From Maylandia zebra (taxonomy: Eukaryota; Chordata; Actinopteri; Cichliformes; Cichlidae): a stretch of DNA of 64,000 bases. Of the stretch, positions 22,558 through 34,959 are shown in pieces. The stretch lies in assembly GCF_041146795.1 (NCBI RefSeq), contig NC_135174.1:20392878-20456877 (forward strand), written 5' to 3'. Numbering within the stretch: position 1 is the stretch's first letter; every line of letters begins with the position of its first letter. A program made the position numbers and the translations under genes. The notes below the pieces were generated by a model. The model was given only the letters and a program-made list of their open reading frames with translations, was not told the origin of the DNA and did no database searches.

Positions 22558-23370
22558 ATACACTCACCAGCTACTTTGTTAAATGCACCTTTTTAATTGC
22601 TTGTTAACTCACATATCTAATCAACCAATCACATGGCAGAAACTCAAGTCAGCAACTCATTCTGCACATAGATATAGTCAAGACAACTTGATGTTCCATC
22701 TGAAGAATGAAGAAGAAAAGTGATTTAGAAAATGTTGAACATTGCATGGATGTTGGTGCCAGATGGGTTGGTCAGAGTATTTCAGAAGCTGCTGACCAAT
22801 TAGGAGTCTCCTGAACAGCCATCTCTAGGGTTTAAGAGGAGAGTGAAAAAAGAGAAAATATCCAGTGAAGAGTAGTTCTCTGGGGAAAATGCCTTGTTGA
22901 TGGTAAAGCACAGAAGAAAATGCCAGGCTGCTTGGAGTAGACAAAAGGTGACTCAAATAACCGCTCGTTACACCAAGGTATGCAGAACAATGTTGTTGAA
23001 CCTTCAAGCAGATGTTAAATCCTGAATTCAACTCTTCTCCTTGCATACAAGGCCCACTAAGCCCAGTCTTATCTTAAAGACCTGTCCTGTCTTCCCCCCA
23101 TTACCTCCAACTGGTTGTGACAGATGACTGCCCCTTTCTTGAGCCTGGCTCTGCCAAAGGTTGCCAAGCGTTTGCTCATAGGGGCTTGTCTCGCTGTTGT
23201 AGGGTTTTACCGAACAATAAAAAATGTCTTGAGGTGACTTTCGTTGTGATTTGGGGCTATATAAATAAAACTGAAGCAGATGAGGTCCAGCAGCAGAAGA
23301 CCACACCAGGCGCAACTTAACTTTCCAGCAGCATGTTGAATAAGAGCAGTTCTGAAGTAAAAAATTCAGC
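22558..23370 (+). mobile_element. Internally deleted Tc1-like transposon interrupted by an L2-type tail
   Basis: It starts CACTCACCAGCTACTTTGTT with a 5' TA, follows the Tc1-like family of the 1.2-kb copy through ACCATCTCTAGGGTTT and ACCTTCAAGCAGATG, and after the nested insertion continues with CAGCAGCAGAAGACCACACC. It then jumps to the 3' end (TTTCCAGCAGCATGTTGAAT). The central transposase region is missing, so it was non-autonomous. Confidence 0.75.
23015..23273 (+). mobile_element. L2/Maui-type LINE 3' tail with target-site duplication
   Basis: It contains GCCAAGCGTTTGCTCATAGG and ends GATTTGGGGCTATATAAATA AAACTG, the usual 3' end of L2/Maui-type LINEs and the SINEs that borrow it. The 9-base direct repeat AAGCAGATG at 23006-23014 and 23274-23282 brackets it exactly, marking target-primed insertion into the Tc1 copy. 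The minus-strand open frame across this area (23028-23450) is a by-product. Confidence 0.8.
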
Positions 23371-23379
23371 CAAATTCTA

Positions 23380-25620
23380 AAAAGATGTAAATAACAAAGT
23401 GACTGGAAATCTCTGAATTCAAGGACAGATTTTGCTACCTTTGAACACAACTGTTTCTCAGTTTCTTCAGTCTTTATGCTAAGATGGACTGACAGCCTTC
23501 AAGGTCCAGTTTCGTACAGACAGACTTTCTTACAACACATTTACAAAAAAATATTCAACTTTTCCTTTAAGTGTCATCTGGTGTTTTAACATGATCTGTC
23601 AAATTCAACTTTTTCAGGGAGCATAGAAAGGTTGAGGGAAAGGCTGCGTAATCATTATTTGCTGTGTTATCACAAATAGTATCAATAAATTATCTCTAAA
23701 TGATCTTCTTTATCTTTTTCTTTCATTTTTCCTGTCTTGGTTATCATTGTTATTTTTGTTACATCTCAGAGTTTTTCAACATTTTGTTTTTCGACTTCAG
23801 TAATTAACAGAACCAAATGGCTCCTGGATCATTGTCATCACAGGAGTAGATTATTTGTACTTTTTATGGCTGCCTTTACTGTCAGTGAAGCAGGTTTCAC
23901 CTACAGTTTGATGGTGGGATAACACCCGCACTTAAAATAACAAATCTGGCACACTGCGTTAACTGTTGCTATTAACAGCATAAATTTCATGATTTGATAT
24001 CAAAGGAAGATAAATATACAGCAGAGGTATTAGATTCAGGTTTTATTTGGGTCACAAGGTTCAGCCTCTGTCTCGATGGCTCATAGGGAGAACTGATTAC
24101 CTGTCAGACATGCTCTGTAATTCTTAAGCCCTGCATTAAGGTGACTGACTCTTATCAAATTGTTGGTAGTAATAGACTATCTGGGTCCACAGGAAAAAGA
24201 GGATTGCTTTCTATTTTATGTATCTGAATGAAAAACTGATTTAAATGCTGTCAAGGGGAAAGGGTTCAGATCACAGTCCAACATGGGGGAGGAATCTAAT
24301 CAAGTCCAAGTGAACTGCATTATGAAAAAATACAGGCCGCTAAAGTGCACCACAATAAAAGCTCTCATGCTCCAGAAACACTAGACAAAACATATTTCTC
24401 CCATCAGTGCTCATCTAGATACTTCCAGATAAAAAAAAAACAAACTCTGCATCTTGGCATCACATCCTGACACTTCGTGTTCTGCCAGAGAATTGCTAAT
24501 AACGAGATCAATACACCGCAAATTGTGTTTGCTTTCTCTCTTTGATGTACCACAGGCTTCGAGGAACGGCTGACAGTGTCGCTGTGAACTCGTCTGTGAA
24601 ATCAAGAGATGAAAGACGGATGTATTTGACTTGATAAATGATCTAAATTTACAAGAGTGAAAGTGTCTTTTATTCTTATTTATTCTTAAGCCTATCCAGC
24701 TGATTTAAAGCTCCCTTGGATTTTTTTTTCTTTCTCCTTTGTCAACACTGGAAAAAATACAGCTCATTCCAGCTCCGTCCTGTAAGGTTCAACAGTTTTA
24801 GATAATTATGCTATAAAACTGACACCATCCTACAAAATCTGGGCAGCAAATGTTTGCATAAAACTGTCCCGCTAAAGATAATTATTGCACTCCATTGTTT
24901 TAGAGTACAAATATCAAGCAGGAGGCTGAAAGCAATTTGTCGGCACCTATAATAAAACACTGTCAAGCTGGAATGCTTTGTGCTTGTGTCTGTAGGAGTT
25001 GGCCAGCCTTGAACACACACAGCCAGCGCCTTCCAGGATCCATAATGAAAACAAGCTTGTACTAGCGTCTGTATTAACTGTGCACTGATTATACATTTCT
25101 GGTGGTGAGATCAGAATGGGTGCTGGGTTTTCTCTGCCTTGCCATATGTGGAAAGACAAGTCTCAGATACTACAGGAGGATCGGTATGGTGAGCAGCTCA
25201 GCAGGGCATACAGATGGAGGACATGAACAAAAGCTTCTTATGAGGGAGGCTTTTTTAAATTCATATGCAGCACTCAGTATTTTCTGTGATTACATTATTC
25301 TATTATTGTGCCCACAAGCATCAGTCGCATTTAATGTAGCTGATCGAGTTGGAATTCATTTCAAGTACTTCTGGATGTTGGTGCATCAATAATAAAATTA
25401 GAATTCGATATCTTTTAAAAGTCTTTGAATGCAGTTCAGTGGAGTACAACATTTTCAGGAAACTGATGACAGGAAAAGAACTGAAAGATTGTCCAAAATT
25501 TATGTAATTATGTAGTAGAAATGCAGCTGCTGATTGGTTCATGTTTTAAAAAAATGTAAGGTGTCCAGTATATAAGTGAAAAACTACCTCAATACATTTA
25601 AATAAGATCAAGAGCCTATT
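23380..25620. other. Intergenic, nothing recognised
   Basis: Mostly AT-rich single-copy-looking sequence. Complex stretches at 24400-24620 and 24930-25170 carry short open frames without splice context. Confidence 0.35.
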
Positions 25621-25624
25621 TAGA

Positions 25625-26235
25625 ACTTTTACTGTACTGTGGGCCATATTGTGATACAGAGAATGGTCTCAAAGAGAGAAAATATACATTGAGCAGCAGT
25701 TCTCCAGGCAAAAATGTCTTACTGATGTCAAAGGTCAGAGGAGAAAGGCCAGACTTCTTCAAGCTCATTATGCAGAAGAGCATCTTTGAATGCTGAATAT
25801 GTTGAACTTTGAAGCAGATGGACTACAGCAGCAGAAGACCACACCAGGTGCAACTTTTATCAGCTAAGAGCAAGAAACTGAAGTTTGGAAAAACATTGCC
25901 TGGGCTTATGAGTGTTTGATTTGTCACAAACAACATGAAAGCATCGAGTCTCAGTTGTTCAGGCTTGTGGGAAAACTTTCCTAGCACAGTTTGGCTCCTT
26001 AGAAAAACTCGATAATAACACAAAGAATGTCCTAAAGCTCAGATCATTTCAAGAAATTTTCTTGAACATGACTCATTAAATAGTTTCCACACTCACCAAT
26101 TTCAATCCAGTAAAGCACCTTTGGGATGGATGGGCAGCAAATCTGCAGCAACTGTGTGATGCTATGTCAATATGGACCAAAGTCTCTGAGGAGTGTTTCC
26201 AGTACATTGGATAATCAATGCCATACTTGTATATT
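25625..26235 (+). mobile_element. Tc1-like transposon remnant
   Basis: It matches the same family as the 1.2- and 22.6-kb copies: AGAGAATGGTCTCAAAGAGA near the start, CAGCAGCAGAAGACCACACC at about 25827, AACAACATGAAAGCATCGAG, and TAAAGCACCTTTGGGATGG at about 26111. Multiple deletions and no open transposase frame. Confidence 0.75.
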
Positions 26236-26239
26236 TCTA

Positions 26240-27730
26240 TTTCTAATCAGTACTCACTTTATGGTTACTAGACAACGACTCACACTGACTTTGGTACTCA
26301 CCTGACTCTCCATACATCATCATGAAGTACAATGGGGCCAAGTTATGAAAACAAATTTACCTTTTATTGGTGTAAATGTCCTTTACCTGTGTAAATGCAC
26401 TTTTTACTTTTTTATACGCCAGAATTTAGTCATTTGCAACAAATTATTATGTGGAGCTCTCGCCTACAGTATGTGTTGCACATCTCTGGGGGTTTTGGGA
26501 CTCCACTTTGAGAACCAGTAATATCTGCTTCAAGGTAGTAATGCCAGTAATAGGTTTCAGAAACTCTACCAGCTTCACTCAGTAATTCTCTGCTGCTTCA
26601 GGTAACTGCTTTGTGTTTTAACATATGTACAAGCTTTATTAGATATCAGAGTGGTTGCATTGGTGATGACTAAGTCAGAAGTGACAGGAAACTGGCCTCT
26701 CTCAGCGTTATAGCTAGCTGTGTAAACACCTTCCTTTTCTCCTTACTTGCAAAGTGGCACTTCACGATGTTTATATAAAGCTTCTTGTATGAGTGAGCAT
26801 CCCTACCGTCTTCACCGTGAGACCTTTATGAGCCATAAGGCTGCTGTTCTACAGCTTGCATGTACTCTTCTGAGTTACATAACTCAAGTCTTACTTTTAC
26901 AAGTTTTCCAGTTGTCATATTTGCAGCACAACTTCTTCTCGGCTCAGAAATCCTGCATTATTTTTCTTGGGAAGGTTGGAAATATAAGTGACATGTCTAT
27001 ATTCACATGAGTCAGGAAAACCAAGAAGCTAAAGCACAGCCTATATCAACTGTGGGTTTTAAATATATACCAGCCTGCCAATCAGAGGGAAGTCAAGGGT
27101 GGAATTGGAACTGGCAGCAAATTCAAATTCACACTGTCACAGCATAAAGGAGGAGTGCCGCAGGCTCTCTCTCAACCTACTGTCTCTCACAGTCAAGTCC
27201 TGCACTTGTTAAATCTTTTGACAAGAGGTATTATCTTCAAAGTGAAGATCTGCAGACTTGAGATTTTTTCTCAGCCACAGTAAACCCGAAGGATTCCCTT
27301 ACAAAACAGAGATTTTAAGTAATAAAACCCCTAAGTTACACACTATGGGGCACTGTGATAGATTAGTAATTACAAAAGCTGTAATATTAAAAAAAATTAA
27401 GAACATATCAATATTCTCAATAATAATAATAATTCATATAATGCAGTGTGTGTCCCCAAACCTCCTCCTGACATTTCAGCTGACTCTAGGTGCCTTATCA
27501 CTGTCTATTAAGTGTAATTGTTCCTTTTTGTGCCTTTCTGTAAAGTGATGGATATACACTCTCTCCATCTCCTGACAAAATGTTCGTGAAATTCATTTAA
27601 CAGAAAAAAGGATGAATGACCTGAAGATGAATCCTATTTGTTCTTGTTCCAGTCGGTAATAGAAATAAATAATATAGTTGGTTGGTTTGGTCCAGGTCTT
27701 GTGCCACCAAGCAAAGACTCACTTACTGGG
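26240..27730. other. Intergenic, nothing recognised
   Basis: Two short plus-strand open frames (26747-27010 and 27258-27548) have no motif and AT-rich, gene-unlike codons. Confidence 0.35.
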
Positions 27731-27737
27731 AGAAATA

Positions 27738-27790
27738 CACTGGCTGGCCAATTTGTTAGGTACACCTGCTCACTTGCTCAAATTAGTAGC
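27738..27790 (+). mobile_element. Solo terminal fragment of the Tc1-like family
   Basis: CACTGGCTGGCCAATTTGTT AGGTACACC is the terminal inverted repeat sequence of the family seen at 22.6 and 28.2 kb, without adjoining body sequence. Confidence 0.55.
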
Positions 27791-28187
27791 AAATTAGTGC
27801 ATTTAGGTATGTAGAAAGAAATGTTATAGATGAATTTGATTGTTTAATTATCTGTAGAGATCATGATAGTGTTTATTCTTGATTGTTGTTTTTGTTCAAA
27901 TGATCTTAGACTGTATCAGAAACCTTCCAGGTCTTAAAAGTGAAGTCTGTTTGGAAATGTCTTAGAGCTGCACTCTTTGCAATACTCAGCAGGGGGTAAA
28001 TTCTCCTAGATGCAGCTGGATAGAAGCCTCTTATTGACGCCTGATCCATGCCTTCAGTAAAAAGTTTCCTGATGAAGCCTTAATTGCTAATTTCAAGTTT
28101 TACTTAGTAAAGCACGTATTTTATTTTGGAACTTATGGTCCCTATCAATGTCCCGAAGAATGAGTGGGGTATGTTGACAAAGAGCGT

Positions 28188-28797
28188 TTATACACTCAGT
28201 TAGCACTTTATTAGGGATACCGTGCTAAAACTGTTTTGAGCCTACTTTTGCCTTCAGAACTGCTTCAATTGTTTGTGGCTTTGATTCAACAGTTAGGTGC
28301 CAAGAAAATATCTCCCACACCATTACACCACAACCAGCCTTTACCTGAATAAAATGTCACTGCATAAATCAAAACACCTCATCGGGTCATGATTTTGAAA
28401 TCATCTGTTGTTCAGTTTTGGTGAGTGTGAGTTGTAGCCTGTTCTTAGCTGACAGAATTGGCACATGCTATATTCTTCTGTTGCTCTAGCCAATCTGGTT
28501 CAAGGTTCAATGTGTTCATTTTATGTGAGATGGTTTTGCATTAAGATCCCAGTAGATGAACAGTTTCTCAAATACTCCACCAATACTAACAACCATGCCA
28601 CACTGAAAGAGTCTTAAAACACCTTTCTTCCTCATTCTAATGCTTGACTTGAACTTGGACAGCAGGTCATCTTGACCGTATCTACATGCCTGAATACATT
28701 AAGTTGCTGCCATGTGACTGGCTGATTAAATATTTGCATTAACAAGGAGTTGAAGAAGGTGTACCCAATGAAGTGACCAGTCAATGTGTACATCTTG
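28188..28797 (-). mobile_element. Internally deleted Tc1-like transposon with both ends and TA duplication
   Basis: The left end (CACTCAGTTAGCACTTTATT) and right end (reverse complement CACATTGACTGGTCACTTCATT) form imperfect inverted repeats, each bordered by TA. The body reads on the minus strand as the family of the 1.2-kb copy (reverse complement of ATGCCACACTGAAAGAG, CATGTGACTGGCTGATTAAA). The transposase core is deleted. Confidence 0.75.
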
Positions 28798-28799
28798 AA

Positions 28800-30740
28800 G
28801 CCCTAAACCTAAATTTTATTATTAATCAAGTTAGGGTATTAGTCAACAAAAATGAGAACTTATCCCAAAGGAAATAAGTCCAATTAAGCCCAGAAATCAA
28901 GACCCATCAATGTTTGTGTAAAGATGTGTAGATTTGGTGTTTTTGCACATGGGACTGGACCATTTTGAATGATCAGTACTTTTTGTTGCATTACACAAAT
29001 ATAATGTTGGTTGTGGGTAGACACAAACTTGAGACAACATATTGAATTATGTGTCATTCTTTAGCATTGTTTGATGAGTCAGTAAATGACCTCCATAATG
29101 TTAGTTTGTGTAATTCTTAATAAACCACAGTCGATAAGATTTGTGGGAACTAGGCATTATTTAATTGACACAACAGGAGCTGTGTACAGTGTTTTTATTC
29201 TGGGTAATCTCACGGGATGCCAGGAGGTATCAGAACCCATGTTTCCTTGAACCAGGCCATATTTGGATCTGTAAAGACACAGTGCTCTCTGAAAACAAGC
29301 CTTCTGTAAGGTGGTATTAAAATTAAAAGGTTTTCCTTGGCATATTTGTCTAATGTGGTGTAGTGCTGTGGAGAAATGTGAATGTTCTAAATAGTAAATC
29401 CTAATAAAAAAAATCTGCATTTTAAAGAATAGTATCCCCTTGTCTGTGGATATTATTCATCCATGTCCCTCTGTCCCTTCTAAGCCATATTTTTAGAGCA
29501 CTTTCCTTAGAGACATTATTGTCTCTGGACCTGACATTTAATTATGAAAAGAATAATTAAAATGATGCATACAAAAAGCTGCACTTGTGCCTGAGATCAA
29601 CTGGTGGCTCTGTGCTGATAAGTCCCTTTAAGTGACGAGATAAAAGCCGCAGAAGCAGTTGCGTGACAGTATGCAAGTGTCCGCTCCTGCAAAAGCTGAT
29701 TGTCCCATCACATGTACAACATGCTGATAATGCATCCATCACAGCCAAAGCCTCATGGGGTCCAAGATGGAGCTCCATTTCTGCCTAATCATACACAGCA
29801 GCTGCCAGGGTTGTCCATCCCTGCAGCCACCTTCTCTTTGCATCAAGAACAAACACCACCCCTATACTCCACTACCTCATAGTATACGACTTTAATGAGG
29901 CTCACTTTCAACACAAATCCTCCTCTTTTCCTCCTGTTTCTGTTCACGTTTAGCCAAAGAAAGAGGACACGGTAGACTGCATTTATTACATCCTCACACT
30001 CAAATATCACGTATGTGTGTGTGCACGGTAACAATAACTCCTTCCACCCACACACTACCCCCTCCCGTCCCCCTCCCCTTCTGAAAACCACAACCACCAC
30101 CTCACACACACTGCTCCAGCGCCTTCAGTGGCTCACGTGCCACAGCACACTCCGCTGAATCCCACGCTTCAGAGGAAAAATTCTCCCCACACTGAAGTCC
30201 AGAGGGGCAGCAGAGTGTGGGGGTGTTATCCAGCTTTCAGGGAAATAGAGGATTTTGCTCTTTATCAATGTGATGATGCAGACTTAATTAGTAAAGATGA
30301 AGAAGCAGTACTGCTGGCAATCGTGATTTGGAAGAATGAGATCAGAATCAGGCACGAGAACTCATGTTAATCTCTGTTTTATTAATGAGTTTGACAGGTT
30401 TAAGGATTTTAGGTGATTTGGTGAAAAGTCAGATTCGTGCCTCTTAATTGTGTACCTTATATGCTCTTTAGTGTAGTATTTATATTCTTCTTTCACCTTG
30501 ATTATGCTGTCTATCTTGTATTTATTGTCAAGATAATTCCAACTCCCTTTTTACAAAAGTCCTGAAGGAGAGTTTAAAATGGAAAAAAGCCGTTTTGCGA
30601 GTTTAACATTTACAATAGTCCAAAATAATAATATTTTTTTAATTTTGAAAAAAACAAACAAACAAAACAAGCACGCTTATTTTGACCATATCTGCCATTT
30701 TCCGTTAAATGAGCTTAATAATTTCTCATTTTAGCTGTAA
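28800..30740. other. Upstream flank of gpr26
   Basis: No exon is supported. A complex block at 29570-29800 may be a conserved regulatory element. At 30000-30120 there is CA-rich and C-rich sequence. The minus-strand frame at 29843-30109 is translated low-complexity DNA. Confidence 0.3.
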
Positions 30741-31185
30741 CTAATGCTCTTTTTTTCCTCTTACTTTTACCCAGAAGAGGAGAGAGGAGAGAGATCAAGT
30801 AGCCCACACACTGTGCAATGTGTGCGGAGGGGTGATGCCTCGGGAGCGCATCACAGGACACAAAACCCCACTGCAAGACGCAGTGCCAGAAGAGAGCAGC
30901 TTTGGCAAGAGAGCTTGTTTTCTGTAGATTAGAGTGGGGAGAAAGAAGGAAGTTAGTCCGTTAAAAAACTAACAAACATAGGTTTTCTATCATGTCGGAA
31001 TCCTCCTGAATATCTTTGCCGAAGAAGAAACAATGTAGTTGAAAGAAAAGGGAATCTCCACCGGTGAAGAGATCCGGGGATGCATGGACACGGTTACGGG
31101 TGATTAGTGTAATTTTGCAGCTGCAAAATAAAGACTGGATATGCGCAGAAAAACTGGAGAGAAGTGAGTTTCGGGTGTCCACAGG

Positions 31186-31853
31186 ATGGACACTGCGGAG
31201 GTAATTCTCTCGGTGCTGGTGGTTGTGATTATTATAGTGTCGCTGCTGTCCAACGTCCTGGTGCTGATTTGCTTTTTGTATAACCCGGAGATCCGCAAGC
31301 AAGTCCCCGGTCTGTTCAACCTCAACCTCACCTTCTGCAACTTGTTGCTCACCGTCTCCAACATGCCGCTCACTTTGGTAGGACTTGTCAGTAAAGCTCA
31401 ACCGGGGGGAGATGGCTTCTGCCAGATCGTGGGCTTCTTGGAGACTTTCCTGTCCACGAACTCGATGCTGAGCATGGCAGCTCTGAGCATCGACAGGTGG
31501 ATCGCGGTGGTGTTCCCCCTGAGGTACCACTCCAAAATGCGCCACAAAGACGCGGCTTTTGTGCTCGCGTACACGTGGGCGCACTCCATGTCCTTCTCCA
31601 CGGTGGCCGCCTGTCTCTCCTGGGTTGGATACCACCGGCTTTACGCATCCTGCACCCTGTCCAACCCCAGAGCGAGCAATCGGACACAGTTTGTCGTCTT
31701 CACCATCTTTTTCCACTCTTTCACCTTTCTTCTATCTTTCATAGTATTATGTGTCACATACCTCAAAGTACTTAAAGTAGCAAGGTTTCACTGTAAGAGG
31801 ATCGACGTTATTACAATGCAAACTTTGGTGCTTCTAGTGGATATACACCCCAG
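31186..31853 (+). CDS. gpr26: gpr26 exon 1
   Basis: Encodes residues 1-222 and two bases of codon 223: TM1 to TM5 and the start of the third intracellular loop. The donor is AG/GTGAGC after the codons for DIHP. Confidence 0.95.
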
Positions 31854-34800
31854 GTGAGCTACTTTAAGTTATCAATCCTGCAACTATAACGTTATATGGT
31901 ATAGCAATCTGGTACCTTTATATTTGTAGAGCTTGAAAAGTATTTAAAAATTAGTTAAAAGGAAGGGTTTAGCCTCTTTTATTCTCCTATCTAAAACAGC
32001 GAATCTTACATGTGAATTGAGTCCTCGCTCAAAATCTAATATAACTGAAATGTCATCTGGGGTGATTGCTTTATTCTGTCTCTGTGCAGAATAGCTCCCA
32101 TGGAAATACTATACAATCTCTGAGTGTGTGTGTATGTGGTTGAATAGCCTACTGCAGATTATAAATCCTGTTATTACTCACACAGATGACCTCTATTTCA
32201 TAAAAAAAAAAAATCTCCAAAGCAATGTGTCACCATGGCATCACAGCTGTGGTGCACTCAGGTATCACACAAAACCATACAGGCACAGAGAAAATGATTA
32301 AATTGGAATTCTTAAAAGGGAGATCCCCACTTTGAGCCTTTAATTTGACCCAGTTGATTTACCTGAACTCACCCTATACTGGATCTCCCCATGCTTTACC
32401 CCTACATGACACCCACTCCCTGTTGTCTCATATTAACCCACTTTGTGGGCATCCCTCTTTATGTGTTTGTGCTTGTAGTGTCCGTCAGCGTTGTCTGGAG
32501 GAGCAGAAGAGGCGACGACAGAGAGCGACAAGGAAGATCAGCACCTTTATCGGCACCTTCATGCTCTGCTTCGCTCCCTATGTGATCACGAGGTGAGTAG
32601 TAGAGAGACTGGGTGACCAGAGGGAATCCATGCTGGACCACCATGCAGAGTATGCAACCCTTGGATACCTCCTTGCACTCCAGTCACAGATACCCATATC
32701 CCTCCCCTCCTGCTTCCTTTCTCTCTCCCCTCCGCTTCCTCCTCACACTGGCCAGAGCTGGAAGATGAGATTGGCTGACCTTGTGATAAGTAATATGCCT
32801 CTGCTCTGCTGTTGCTGCTGCTGCATTAGCACTTTTTCTCTTCGAGTTCGCGGGGTGCATATCAGTTTGTCAGGTAGAATCCACTCACATCAATCACTAA
32901 ACAAAGACAGGATACCAAATAAGGCCTGTAGTGAGTGAGACACATAAGTCATCGGGTTGCTGTCATGTGAGACATTTACTTTAATACAGTCAGACCCACA
33001 AGCATTTGGACAATGAGAACCCACCACCACAACAGAATTTAAATCAAACAATCAAGATTGTTGTGATTGAAGTGCAGAATTTCAGCTTTAGATTAAGAGA
33101 TTTGACAAAAGAATCTTTATGCATAGACCTGCTGCACTGTAAAGGGGTTGCTGTAAAATCTACAGCAACTACATGGCAGCTGGATGCCAGTAACTTACTG
33201 TAAATAAAACTCACAGTAGAAAAAAATTGAAGTAGACGTGATCTGAGTTAAATACAGTAGGCTTTGGCAGTAACCTGTTCTTCTATGTGGACAACAAGTG
33301 CTCCCAATTTATTGTGTTTTCAGTGGATAACAAAGCTTAGCTGCAAAAGTAGGTATGACCTCAAATTACTTTGTCATATCACCTAAGCCATAAGTTCTGG
33401 AGAATTTCCTTTCTCCTGGAAAAGCAGTTTTGCCCTCCTAACAATTTAACTGTAAATATAATTACAGTAGCCTATGTAATGTTACATTATGAGATAATAT
33501 GTGCTGAAAGCTCTTGTGCTAACTGTGTATCTGTGTACGATAAACAGAGATTTTGAAAAATGGACTCTGCTTAAAATTGCTTTGGACCACTGCCTACCAT
33601 TTCCCTAACGTCTTTACTTCTACATAATGGGATGAAACCTACTAGCTGCATCTTCAACCAGTTTCCAAGAGGTTCGGTTTGGGGTATTCATTTCATGTTA
33701 AATTTTCCGATTTCCCCTGATCCTCTGCTTTGTGGAGTTCTAGCTTCTTCTGTGTTAACTCGTGTGAGAAAACACCTTTGCATTTGTGTGGCGCTGTGAC
33801 CAACATTCACTCGTTCTGTGGAGTGTGTGTGAACAAATGACAGGGATGGCTAGTAGCCCATGTAAGGCCTGTGGTAATACGCTGACAGAGCTCTATTTTG
33901 GATGGCCTAATCATACAGAGTGCAAGTGTAGACAATCAGCGGTTTTATACAGCTTTATGATGGTTTAATAACTTACACTTCACACAAATGTGTCTAAAAG
34001 CAAAAACAAGTTGGGAGTGCCACGAACTGCTTTGAGATGCAGACCTCACAAGACTGTAAAGCTTATTAAGAGCTGCTTTAAATTAAATATTTATATTATA
34101 TTATACACTAATGAGATGGTGTTTTTTTGTTTTTTACCAGACTGGAAGAATTCACTGTCTGACATTTTCTGCTCAGTCTTCAGTCTAATGTGGTTGTCAG
34201 TTACAATCAAACTTTGTTCACAGACACTCATTACTGCTTATCTGTTTTACTCTTCTTTTGTCTTTTCTGGCTTTAAATATTGCTGACTGCAAATTAGAAA
34301 TGAAATCTAATATAGCCCCACACTGTAAATCCACATTCACGACAGAAAGGCGGGGAAATCTTGTACTGTCCTTTGACAGCTACCTACTTTTTTTCTTGTG
34401 GGTAGATGAGAAAAATAACTTTATACAAATATGTGTTTAATGGGATTCCTGTATTTATAAAGAAGCAGAACATTTTCGTAAGTAACTCCCTGCTTACTAT
34501 GGGGGAAAAATAGAACACTGTGTTGCAAATGTATTTCAGTTTCTGCTCAATAAGCTTAAGGCATGCATGTCTTTTCCAGCATGTTGACTTGCCTTTCTAC
34601 CACGCTCTCTCTCACCACCCTCTGTTTATGCTTCCCTGCAGGATCGTGGAGTTATTTCCAGCGGTGCCTATCAACCCTCACTGGGGAATTGTCTCCAAGT
34701 GCTTAGCTTACAGCAAGGCAGCTTGCGACCCATTTGTGTACTCCCTCCTCCGACACCAGTACAAGAAGACATGCACTGACATCATCAACAAGCTGCTGAA

Positions 34801-34870
34801 GCGCAGCTCCTTGAACGCGTCCGGACACCAGCACGAGAGCCAGGTGAACAGCATACCCACCGTGGAGTGA
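31186..34870 (+). CDS. gpr26: GPR26, orphan class A G-protein-coupled receptor
   Basis: Three exons (31186-31853, 32479-32592, 34642-34870) join in phase to 336 codons plus TGA, the usual size for GPR26. Seven membrane segments are visible: TM1 with N23 at 1.50, TM2 with N52 where most class A receptors have Asp, C79 and C156 for the extracellular disulfide, DRW (103-105) in place of DRY, W131 in TM4, CFAPY in TM6 and DPFVY in TM7. The third intracellular loop (ARFHCKRIDVITMQTLVLLVD) identifies GPR26 rather than its paralogue GPR78. The N-terminus is only about seven residues, without a signal peptide; N165 in loop 2 is a glycosylation sequon. GPR26 is a brain-enriched plasma-membrane receptor, reported to signal constitutively through Gs/cAMP. 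The ATG at 31186 is the only one giving a full TM1. The next gene, cpxm2, points towards it. Confidence 0.95.
31854..32478 (+). other. gpr26: gpr26 intron 1
   Basis: A 625-base intron with GTGAGC and TAG ends. Nothing else recognised in it. Confidence 0.9.
32479..32592 (+). CDS. gpr26: gpr26 exon 2
   Basis: Acceptor TGCTTGTAG, donor AG/GTGAGT. It encodes the basic end of loop 3 (EEQKRRRQRATRK) and TM6 (STFIGTFMLCFAPYVITR). Confidence 0.93.
32593..34641 (+). other. gpr26: gpr26 intron 2
   Basis: A 2049-base intron containing a short dispersed-repeat fragment near 32985-33120 and otherwise AT-rich sequence. Open frames inside it (33990-34286 and others) are not coding. Confidence 0.9.
32985..33120 (+). 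repeat. DNA-transposon end fragment in gpr26 intron 2
   Basis: ACAGTCAGACCCACAAGCAT TTGGACAATGAGAA and the following AATCAAACAATCAAGATTG and TTCAGCTTTAGATTAAG resemble a dispersed fish and amphibian repeat beginning TCAGGTCCATAAATATTTGG. Only one end is present. Confidence 0.45.
34642..34870 (+). CDS. gpr26: gpr26 exon 3 (stop codon)
   Basis: Acceptor CTTCCCTGCAG. It encodes the end of loop 3 of the outside, TM7 with SKAACDPFVYSLL, helix 8 and a short tail ending SIPTVE, then TGA at 34868-34870. Confidence 0.94.
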
Positions 34871-34950
34871 CCGGCATTGCCCCGATGGGAAGGTTAACCC
34901 GACAACTGTCAGGGAAAAAAGAACCTAGTTTAGTGTCGATGAAGAAGTGG

Positions 34951-34956
34951 AATAAA
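34951..34956 (+). terminator. gpr26: Candidate poly(A) signal of gpr26
   Basis: AATAAA 81 bases past the stop codon. A longer 3' UTR using later signals is possible. Confidence 0.4.
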
Positions 34957-34959
34957 TTT

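Noticed and set aside
23028..23450. 140-codon minus-strand open frame
   Set aside because: It crosses the L2-type tail and the Tc1 remnant, so it is a chance frame over two unrelated repeats.
31388..31716. Long minus-strand open frames opposite gpr26 exon 1
   Set aside because: Antisense shadow of the GC-rich receptor exon; the plus-strand frame has all the family motifs.
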